In this document: positions 1 to 5,700 of the stretch, in pieces
Position numbering within the stretch: the stretch's first letter is position 1
Layout: each line of letters begins with the position of its first letter
Assembly: GCA_041674385.1 (NCBI GenBank)
Contig: JBAYVU010000002.1
Coordinates: 1 to 64,000, forward strand
Length of the DNA: 64,000 nucleotides
From: JACRAR01 sp041674385
GTDB lineage: Bacteria > Pseudomonadota > Gammaproteobacteria > Burkholderiales > Rhodocyclaceae
Direction: 5' to 3'
The notes under the pieces: model-generated
Told to the model about the DNA's origin: nothing
Databases searched by the model: none
Seen by the model: only the letters and a program-made list of their open reading frames with translations
Made by a program: the position numbers and the translations under genes

Positions 1-119
1 TCGTGAAATTTCCTTTCGTGTGCTTGGCGGCTCACGATTGGGAGTTTCTTCGATGGACTCCCTAAATTGTCAAACTGTTACTGCCTCCCCGGCAGAGCCG
101 GGGGGTCTCCCCTGTTAGG
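1..119. other. Left edge, possible upstream region of an off-window gene
   Basis: No gene was recognised here. On the minus strand an AAAGGA-like ribosome binding site lies about ten bases from the window edge, so a minus-strand gene may begin just outside. A GC-rich hairpin (seven-base arms at 87-93 and 97-103, three-base loop) has no T-tract and may be a weak terminator or a repeat. A GTTAGGC heptamer at 114-120 directly abuts the comEC-end repeat; it matches an integron core box, but no partner box was found. Confidence 0.3.
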
Positions 120-218
120 CTAGCAAGACCCGGATTCGGACACTAATCGTCCGCCTATCGCCCTTGCCAGTAGCGGCGCCGCTCGTTTCTTTCGGCCACG
201 ATGCGCGCTGCCGGCACC
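120..218 (-). repeat. Duplicated comEC 3' end (left copy)
   Basis: Positions 120-190 are identical to 5630-5700, which covers the last codons of comEC and about 35 bases after its stop. From 191 to about 218 the copies still align but differ at several bases. Read on the minus strand this copy encodes a variant of the last twenty ComEC residues (V for A and V for L, then identical to the terminal YWQGR) before the same TAG stop. It looks like an att-type duplication or the relic of a second comEC allele. The 17-bp interrupted palindrome inside it is listed separately. Confidence 0.85.
137..153. repeat. Interrupted palindrome in the left comEC-end repeat
   Basis: CGGAC, seven-base spacer, GTCCG. 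The same palindrome is at 5647-5663 just after the comEC stop. Five-base arms around a seven-base centre fit the crossover core of a tyrosine recombinase site, but it could equally be a small hairpin at the end of the comEC transcript. Its role is inferred. Confidence 0.4.
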
Positions 219-280
219 AATTAATCGTCAACAACTATTTCGACGGTCGACGCCGTTGGCATTCGTGCGATTACCCTGAG

Positions 281-712
281 TCAAACCGGCTTTCTGCTTT
301 TTCTCGGCGGAACCGCGACTTTTGAGGCGGGCACGGACGCCAGCGCCAGGACGATTTCGCGTATCGCCTTGCGTTGGCTGGCGGGTAAGCCAAGAAAGGC
401 ATCGAAAGTTTCCCGCTCCAAGTAGCCGAGACCCTCGTCCCAGCGTTTGCGGCTCGCCCGCACCGCCTTCGTCACCTTGTCGCCGAAGCGCAGCACATGC
501 GGTTCCAGCTTCAGCCATTCGGCCAGCACTTGCAGCTTTTCCTGCGAAGGGATGGCCTCTCCCTTGAGCCAACGACGCACGGCCTGGAAACTGACCGAGC
601 GCCCCCAGTAACGGCTGTTGAATCCCCGCTCCAACACGATGGGCCTCGGTTCGTAGCCGGCGGCGACCATCCCGTCCCGCAGCCGCTTGGCAAATGCGCT
701 CTTTTCATCCAT
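281..712 (-). CDS. HTH (XRE-like) transcriptional regulator
   Basis: A 143-residue protein with a helix-turn-helix-like segment at about residues 35-67 (RYWGRSVSFQAVRRWLKGE, then a leucine-rich helix). The pattern resembles small regulators often found on integrative elements of Beta- and Gammaproteobacteria. The C-terminal third is basic and proline-rich. It starts at ATG 712. The gene lies just inside the left comEC-end repeat and points towards it, a usual place for an element's own regulator, yet no integrase is nearby. The DNA target is unknown. Confidence 0.65.
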   Translation of the reverse strand: MDEKSAFAKRLRDGMVAAGYEPRPIVLERGFNSRYWGRSVSFQAVRRWLKGEAIPSQEKLQVLAEWLKLEPHVLRFGDKVTKAVRASRKRWDEGLGYLERETFDAFLGLPASQRKAIREIVLALASVPASKVAVPPRKSRKPV

Positions 713-852
713 GAACCGAAAGTTAAATCCTTGGACAACGGAAAAGACCTTCTTGTTGCGCTTTTTATTAAACTAATGGTTTAATTGCTCTGTTGGGCTC
801 GAATTCTCTACCTCTCTCGATTGCTGCAAGCCATTAATAAGGACAAATCGTC

Positions 853-1458
853 ATGTCAAAACTAAAGGAATGGATCGACAGAATCAAAGCTACGGATGAT
901 CGTAAATACATAAAAATTACCGGCCTGATGGTTTTGCTCTTGGTCGGGCTGGTTATTTTTCAGATCGTTAATGATTGGACAACGCGCCAAGCCATCGAAA
1001 CCGGTCGGCTATCTTCTGCTTATTTCGAAGAGTCTAACAAAGTAGAAATTGCGCGTCAGCGCGACATGCTTGCACTAGAGAAGGAGCGAAAGGACTTAGG
1101 CCTCGCTGACAATCATGCCGCGCTAGAGAAATTGGGCGACCTTTTCCTTCGTGTTGGACCGCTAGCTATCCTATTCTTTTCCCTTGCTCAGGCATGGAAG
1201 ATATTTGAAGATCCGCGCAGCAGCAGGCTTCGTCTTGCGTTGGCAGTTTGTTTTTCTGTCGCAGTCGTGGGTTTCGTCCTAATTGTCGGAGGCTACTCCG
1301 CACCAACTTCTCTGGAGATAGGCTTCAAAGGCGCGCAAACACAAGTTTCGTCGGAGTCCTTAGGGATAGTAGTACTGGCTGTCTCTGGATTCATGTTTCT
1401 TGTATCGCTTGCGATTCTAAAGTCCAAGAAAATCAAGCAGCCTGACGATGAAGCCTAA
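853..1458 (+). CDS. Predicted inner-membrane protein in a cassette-like context
   Basis: A 201-residue protein with four predicted membrane segments: about 25-40, 97-112, 125-145 and 172-189. A charged stretch between the first and second is probably helical. I do not recognise the family. The upstream region (780-850) is AT-rich and a GTTGGGC box lies at 792-798. The TAA stop falls inside the GCCTAAC box that opens the attC-like site at 1452, as in integron gene cassettes. Codon use is AT-richer than in the comEC-recJ block, in keeping with transfer. Confidence 0.7.
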   Translation: MSKLKEWIDRIKATDDRKYIKITGLMVLLLVGLVIFQIVNDWTTRQAIETGRLSSAYFEESNKVEIARQRDMLALEKERKDLGLADNHAALEKLGDLFLRVGPLAILFFSLAQAWKIFEDPRSSRLRLALAVCFSVAVVGFVLIVGGYSAPTSLEIGFKGAQTQVSSESLGIVVLAVSGFMFLVSLAILKSKKIKQPDDEA

Positions 1459-1532
1459 CCGACGCTCAACCCCGTTCGCTTCGCTCTCTGGACGTTGCAC
1501 GATAAACCCGCGCAGTGCCGGTTAGCTCTACT
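1452..1532 (+). repeat. Integron attC-like recombination site (degenerate)
   Basis: GCCTAAC at 1453-1459 matches the RYYYAAC core and is followed about 70 bases later by GTTAGCT, close to the GTTRRRY core. The flanks pair: AGC(C)TAACCG on the left with CGGTTAGCT on the right. The interior carries weaker pairing around a TTCGCTTCGC segment. The stop of the preceding gene lies in the first core. This fits an attC site, but one core base deviates and the inner boxes pair imperfectly. No intI is visible in the window. Confidence 0.45.
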
Positions 1533-1692
1533 TCATGCACCACGGCATCCACCCCTATCTTATCAATTACATCCGCCGCCGAATGACGTATGGCACAGGA
1601 CGCAGCAGCGCAGTTCTGTCCAATAAACACCAAAGGAACCGCCAATCCTTTTAGGCGGAGTTCGTGATTACAGCACTGGAAAGGAAACAGGC
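1533..1692. other. Intergenic stretch with a possible broken ORF
   Basis: No intact gene. On the minus strand an open frame of about 65 codons without a start runs from about 1690 through the attC site to 1485 and contains two cysteine motifs (NCAAASC). It may be the tail of a lost protein, but I do not recognise it. The lipoprotein gene's ribosome binding site (GGAAAGGA) lies at its right edge. Confidence 0.3.
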
Positions 1693-2685
1693 ATGAAAAC
1701 GAGATTCGCGGGTCTTTTCACGGTCGCCACTCTAATTGTGGCGCTTCTGTCCGCCTGTGGTGGCGGAGGTGGTGGCGGAGGAGAAGCGACAGTAACAACT
1801 GTGACAACTACGACCGCTACAACCATTGCCTCATTCGGATGTCCCGATGGCACAACTGCCGATATCAGCACCAACTGCCCCGCGCCGAGAGTGATTTCCA
1901 TCACTCCAGCCGACGGCGACAAGACTGTATCACCTGATTCCTTCAAAGGTATCACGGTGGCAACGTCCAGTCAGCTTGATCCCGTCAGCATCACTACGGC
2001 GAATATCAAGTTGGGAATCGGCACCAGTACGAACATCGTTGGCACCATTTCGGCGACACCTGACGGCAAGGGCTTTCAGTTCGTGCCGACGGCGAAGTTG
2101 TCCTACGCGCAGTTGTATGACAACTTCACAGTCAAAGGCGTGAAAGACATTCTCGGAAAAGTGTTGCCTGATTTCAAATCAGGATTCACGACAACCGTTG
2201 TGCAATGCTTCGCGCCGAATGTCTGGGACGGCACCAACTGCAATCCGCCGACAAACGCTGGATGGCCGCCTGCCAACATCACTCCCATCGGTGTCGGTGT
2301 GGCGGGAGCAAACAAACTTCCGGCTGGATGCACTTCCTTCACGCAACAATGCTTCAAGGATGCCATCGCGAGTGGCTTGGTAAAAGTCGTCGCGAGTGGC
2401 GGAACGGACAGCACCGGAGATACAGTCGTGTGGGAGTACTTCCAAAATAACAATGGCAATTGGGAAGTCCGCCCTGTTTATGCAAAAAACGGCACGTTCG
2501 CCTCTATCGGTGATATTGGTGGTGGGTATTTATCGGAAATAGATAAAATCTGGGGTTCCGCTAAAGGAGTAATCTACCACGCCGTGGTCGGAAATGTCTG
2601 CTACGAAGTTGCCTACAACAAAGACCAGAACTCATGGGTTATTAATGGCGGCGGTGTCGGCACACCCATAACCTGTCCTTTGTAA
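1693..2685 (+). CDS. Secreted lipoprotein with an Ig-like domain
   Basis: A 330-residue predicted lipoprotein. It has a basic N-terminus, a hydrophobic segment and an LLSAC lipobox followed by eight glycines and a threonine-rich linker. Residues about 73-170 resemble a bacterial Ig-like (SbsA/Big-type) domain. The C-terminal part has several cysteines and aromatic residues and is not recognised. A GGAAAGG site precedes the ATG, and a clear terminator follows at 2706. The protein is probably anchored in the outer membrane; its function is unknown. The poly-Gly after the lipobox recurs in the cytochrome lipoprotein at 41786-43462. Confidence 0.7.
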   Translation: MKTRFAGLFTVATLIVALLSACGGGGGGGGEATVTTVTTTTATTIASFGCPDGTTADISTNCPAPRVISITPADGDKTVSPDSFKGITVATSSQLDPVSITTANIKLGIGTSTNIVGTISATPDGKGFQFVPTAKLSYAQLYDNFTVKGVKDILGKVLPDFKSGFTTTVVQCFAPNVWDGTNCNPPTNAGWPPANITPIGVGVAGANKLPAGCTSFTQQCFKDAIASGLVKVVASGGTDSTGDTVVWEYFQNNNGNWEVRPVYAKNGTFASIGDIGGGYLSEIDKIWGSAKGVIYHAVVGNVCYEVAYNKDQNSWVINGGGVGTPITCPL

Positions 2686-2705
2686 CCAGAGTCACTTGAC
2701 TCAAC

Positions 2706-2739
2706 AATGCCCTGCGCGATTAGCGTGGGGCATTTTCTT
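2706..2739 (+). terminator. Rho-independent terminator of the lipoprotein gene
   Basis: AATGCCC pairs with GGGCATT around an inner CGC/GCG pairing, followed directly by a TTTTCTT tract. It lies twenty bases after the lipoprotein stop. Confidence 0.75.
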
Positions 2740-2948
2740 ATCCACAGTTTTAGTTTTTTATACAAGAAAACACATATTATCCCAATGGCATAATGGTACA
2801 CTTATGTGATATGAAATATCTGAAGCAATAGGGGACAGACCACGGTTTTTTTGACCAGCTCTTCGTTCAACCCCGACTGGCAGGATAAAACCGTGCCAAT
2901 CGGGTTATTCACACGTAGCCCCGCACCCGCCAATTCACTTTCCCAGTT
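2740..2948. other. AT-rich intergenic region
   Basis: No gene was recognised. This is the most AT-rich stretch of the islet and probably holds the promoter of the 2949-3957 pair; no single promoter could be assigned with confidence. Confidence 0.4.
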
Positions 2949-3329
2949 ATGGAAACCTCTCCGCGATCTGACTTGAAAGCGATTCTCCGCCGTTTAATGG
3001 CGGCGCTTCCCACAGGGATACCCTATGCTGGTGACATCTATGCAAACTACTTCAATGCGAAAGATATCGACGAGCTTCGAGGCTTTCTCAACAACGTCGA
3101 ATTGCAAGATAAAAATCGAACAGGAACTTTGCTTCGTGAGTTGGGGATGCAAAGGAGCATGCTGGATGCAATTCTGGCCGCAGTTCAATCCCGAACCAAG
3201 ACACCGGAAAGAAACGCGGGGCTTGTCGTGAATCAGCACGCACGGATCATTCAGAATAATTTGGGTGACATCAACAACAACTTCGGTGGTGGAAAACCAA
3301 ATGCCGGACGAAAACCTAGACGAAAGTAG
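2949..3329 (+). CDS. Hypothetical protein, first gene of an overlapping pair
   Basis: A 126-residue soluble protein. Residues 1-85 look like a compact helical domain, and the C-terminal tail is rich in Asn, Gly and Asp (INNNFGG) and ends in a basic cluster. I do not recognise it. Small helical N-terminal domains with Asn/Gly-rich tails occur in effector-associated adaptors of defence loci, but that is only a resemblance. The end overlaps the next gene by 29 bases, so the two are probably translationally coupled. Confidence 0.6.
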   Translation: METSPRSDLKAILRRLMAALPTGIPYAGDIYANYFNAKDIDELRGFLNNVELQDKNRTGTLLRELGMQRSMLDAILAAVQSRTKTPERNAGLVVNQHARIIQNNLGDINNNFGGGKPNAGRKPRRK

Positions 3330-3957
3330 CCAACTCGACCCATCGGCACTAGCTCTTACTCAAGAAGCAGATCGAATCTATAACGTCGTCCGTGGAGACA
3401 TCAACAATTACATATCAATCTTCAGTAAACGCCCTACCAAAGGTCTTCTCGGCCAACTCGGCAGAACGCGCAAACACCTCGAGGATAAGAAGTGGGAGTT
3501 GTATGCGGCAACCAAACGTCGAGGTGCTAACAGCAAAGACGCGCGTGGCATCGGCGAGGACGCGGCGATCTATCGCAATCAGGTCTATGCGCTTAAGGAG
3601 CTAATCGCTGCGAGCGATGGACTTCCTCCGATACCTTCCTCTGGTTATGACGCCGAACTACTTCGAGAGGCCGTGCTCCGTTTTAAGCAGATTGAAGATA
3701 ACGCTCGCCTGCTGGAACAGAACCGACTTGCTGCTGCAGAAGCTGCAGCACAAGAACGCGAAGAACGCGAGCAAGAGGCTGCCAGGGCACAGGAAGAGCG
3801 TGAAAAGAACGAGCTCTACGGCAAGATTGCAGCTGGGGTAACAGGGGCAATTATCGTTCTATTCATGCTCATCGCGTTCCCAGTTTTCTCAATGTTTCTC
3901 ATTTTTCTTCTTATTTTGGCCGCCACCGGCTATGGCGTTTACCGGATTATCAAGTGA
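3301..3957 (+). CDS. Coiled-coil protein with C-terminal membrane anchor
   Basis: A 218-residue protein from ATG 3301, chosen over the upstream in-frame start at 3265 because it gives the short overlap usual for coupled genes. Residues about 1-120 are soluble and charged. Residues about 125-170 form a Glu/Arg/Ala-rich coiled coil (repeated EREER). Residues about 175-215 hold two closely spaced hydrophobic segments that end in YRIIK. It is a tail-anchored protein of unknown family. Paired with the upstream gene it could be a sensor/effector unit, but nothing proves this. Confidence 0.6.
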   Translation: MPDENLDESSQLDPSALALTQEADRIYNVVRGDINNYISIFSKRPTKGLLGQLGRTRKHLEDKKWELYAATKRRGANSKDARGIGEDAAIYRNQVYALKELIAASDGLPPIPSSGYDAELLREAVLRFKQIEDNARLLEQNRLAAAEAAAQEREEREQEAARAQEEREKNELYGKIAAGVTGAIIVLFMLIAFPVFSMFLIFLLILAATGYGVYRIIK

Positions 3958-4003
3958 AGAAGCGCGTAGGTCTTGCAGGTCGCGGCAAACGCGATGGAAG
4001 AAT
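3955..4003 (+). pseudogene. Fragment of a RelE/ParE-type toxin (possible)
   Basis: About sixteen codons starting at the stop of the preceding gene read KKRVGLAGRGKRDG, like the central block of RelE/ParE toxins (V-KKRV-GRGKSGGYRT). After that the frame loses similarity. There is no start and no full domain, so it is at best a relic. The NadS-like antitoxin fragment at 4760 could once have belonged to it. Confidence 0.4.
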
Positions 4004-4104
4004 CAAGGGGTCGTGCTCGATTTGCATAACCGGGGAAAACAGCCCCATCCACCCGCCGCGCGTAGGCAGATGCTGCGAGAAGGATCGCGATTGCGGTCCT
4101 TCGC

Positions 4105-4362
4105 TCAAATACCGATCTGTTGCGCCGCCCGCGCGGGCGTGACGATGGGGATGTCTTGGTATTGACCACCCAGGCCAAGCAAATGCCTGTCGCCGGAAAC
4201 AATCAAATCCGCCTGACCGGCCAGGGCACAAGCGAGCACATGAGCGTCGTCGGCATCGTTATCGATCAAGCGCGCTACCACCTGGGACGCGGCAAACTTC
4301 TCGCGCGACAGCACATCGAGCAATTCCGCCAGCAGCGTATTTGTATCGAGCACCATCCGCAC
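4105..4362 (-). pseudogene. Shortened PIN-domain (VapC-like) toxin
   Basis: PIN ribonucleases of this type cut RNA and usually have about 130-140 residues; this ORF has 85. The N-terminal strand (VLDTN) is joined almost directly to the helix with the conserved Glu (AELLDVL), and a second gap precedes DNDADDAHVLA. The end (IVSGDRHLLGL, then IVTPA) is well kept. The four acidic positions can still be seen, but about 45 core residues are missing, so I think it is an inactive deletion derivative. It starts at GTG 4362, two bases after the antitoxin stop. Confidence 0.7.
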
Positions 4363-4364
4363 GG

Positions 4365-4604
4365 TTAGGCGCGCTGTGCCGCGCGGTCCTGGCGCGCCGC
4401 CTGAATTTCCGCCGCGATCTCCTCATCGGACAGCGGCGGCAAATTCAAGGCATCGAGTCTGTCCAGCGACTCACCCAGACGCGCGCCGACGGCGGCGCGT
4501 TCCTCGCGTGCGGCCAGGAACTCCACGAAGTCCTTGACCTCGGCCAGCCGTTGCGGCAGCAGCTTCTGCAGCTTCTCAATCAACGTCGGTTCGATTACGC
4601 TCAT
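4365..4604 (-). CDS. Antitoxin-like protein paired with the PIN toxin
   Basis: A 79-residue acidic protein. It starts with a helix (IEPTLIEKLQKLLPQRLAEV) followed by DFVEFLAARE, a pattern of DUF2281/VapB-type antitoxins. The C-terminal part (LPPLSDEEIAAEIQAARQ) would wrap around the toxin. The gene comes directly before the PIN toxin on the same strand, the normal antitoxin-first order. The antitoxin looks intact while its toxin is shortened, as expected when a module decays from the toxin side. Confidence 0.65.
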   Translation of the reverse strand: MSVIEPTLIEKLQKLLPQRLAEVKDFVEFLAAREERAAVGARLGESLDRLDALNLPPLSDEEIAAEIQAARQDRAAQRA

Positions 4605-4759
4605 TGCTCTTGCTCCTGTTGGTTGGGTCAGCGGCTGCCGGCCTTTGGCCTGCCCCCTACCGGTCCCAATTGGAAAAAACTACCATATTTGCCGGTGTGT
4701 TGCTATCACGAGTCCTTTCCAAAATAGTATGACTCTGAACGCCTACCGGCAAGCGCACG
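4605..4759. other. Promoter region between two TA relics
   Basis: It drives the antitoxin at 4604 leftwards and leads into the antitoxin fragment at 4760 rightwards. Short AT-rich boxes lie at 4680-4692 and 4720-4730. Assignment of -35/-10 boxes is uncertain. Confidence 0.35.
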
Positions 4760-4996
4760 TTGCGCACGCACGAGGTCGACATCAAGCCGGCGCCGGATAT
4801 CAGCGCGGATGAACTGCTGGCCCTGCGTGAACACCAGCACTTGTCGCGCCCAGTATTCGCGCGCTACCTGCGCACCAACCCGCGCACCCTGGAGAATTGG
4901 GAACAGGGCCGGGCACGTCCGAATGCCCAGGCGGTTCTGTTGATTCGCCTGGTCGAGCGGTATCCGGATACCGTCGAACGGCTGGCAGCAGTCTGA
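4760..4996 (+). pseudogene. N-terminally truncated NadS/HigA-like antitoxin
   Basis: The frame carries a good XRE helix-turn-helix (about residues 14-60; LSRPVFARYLRTNPRTLENWE) and ends LVERYPDTVERLAAV, as in NadS-type antitoxins of about 100 residues. The first 20-25 residues are missing. The homologous frame continues only a few codons upstream (GKRTLRTHEV) before an in-frame TGA at 4736, and only a TTG start (4760) is available. I read it as a truncated relic; translation from TTG is possible. Confidence 0.6.
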
Positions 4997-5059
4997 ATAC
5001 CCGCAACAAAGGCGCTCTTATTATTTGATTTCCGAACAACCATGACATAAGATTTCGCC

Positions 5060-5296
5060 ATGCCTACGGTTATTCAGATCGGCCCTTACCGATTTTTCTT
5101 TTACGCCAGTGATCGTGACGAACCGATACACATACATGTCGAGCGCGATGCAGCACTTGCAAAATATTGGCTAGAGCCGGTCCGCTTGCAGCATAGCGTT
5201 GGCTTTGGACGCACCGAACTGGTCAAGATAGCGTCATTGGTCGTGGAGAATCGTGGCATCATCGTGGAGACATGGAATGATTATTTCGCAGACTGA
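5060..5296 (+). CDS. DUF4160 family protein (TA-like pair, first gene)
   Basis: A 78-residue protein with the DUF4160 pattern: IGPYRFFFYASD, then EPIHIHVER, and ending VVENRGIIVETWNDYF. The family is small and its biochemistry is not settled. Its genes are commonly coupled to a DUF2442 gene, and such pairs are often considered toxin-antitoxin-like. Here the stop overlaps the next start by 20 bases. Unlike the neighbouring TA pieces this pair looks complete. Confidence 0.75.
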   Translation: MPTVIQIGPYRFFFYASDRDEPIHIHVERDAALAKYWLEPVRLQHSVGFGRTELVKIASLVVENRGIIVETWNDYFAD

Positions 5297-5582
5297 GGTT
5301 ACTATTCCGAATGTGTTGAATGTCATCGTGTCGGAAAACGCCCTGACTGTTGAATTGGAGGACGGCCGTACCGTGGCGGCCCCCCTCGGGTGGTATCCGC
5401 GCCTCGCTCACGCTTCGCCAGAGGAGCGAACTCACTGGCGCTTGATTGGCGCGGGAACAGGTATCCATTGGGAGGATATCGACGAGGACATCAGCGTCGA
5501 GGGTCTGATCCTCGGGAAACCTTCCAGCGAGAGCCAGAAATCATTTCAACGCTGGCTTGCGGGGCGTAGCGAGAAGAATTGA
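5277..5582 (+). CDS. DUF2442 family protein (TA-like pair, second gene)
   Basis: A 101-residue protein from ATG 5277; a longer frame opens at 5253 but would lie far inside the DUF4160 gene. It shows the DUF2442 layout: a beta-rich N-terminus with LEDGRTVAAPLGWYPRL, then GIHWEDIDEDISVEGLI. Its last 15 residues are charged. It is coupled to the DUF4160 gene and is the last gene before the right-hand comEC-end repeat. Confidence 0.75.
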   Translation: MIISQTEVTIPNVLNVIVSENALTVELEDGRTVAAPLGWYPRLAHASPEERTHWRLIGAGTGIHWEDIDEDISVEGLILGKPSSESQKSFQRWLAGRSEKN

Positions 5583-5629
5583 GCGAGTAGTAGCCTAGAA
5601 GGCCCTCAGCGCCAGTTCATGGGATGCGA

Positions 5630-5700
5630 CTAGCAAGACCCGGATTCGGACACTAATCGTCCGCCTATCGCCCTTGCCAGTAGCGGCGCCGCTCGTTTCT
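5630..5700 (-). repeat. comEC 3' end, right copy of the islet-flanking repeat
   Basis: Identical to 120-190 over 71 bases. It spans the last twelve codons of the intact comEC and the 35 bases after its stop, including the CGGAC/GTCCG palindrome at 5647-5663. With the left copy it brackets 5.4 kb of accessory DNA, the layout left by site-specific integration into a gene's 3' end. Confidence 0.85.

Noticed and set aside
4365..4371. GTTAGGC at the antitoxin stop as an integron core site
   Set aside because: No matching partner box or paired flanks; the heptamer arises from the stop codon and the next start.
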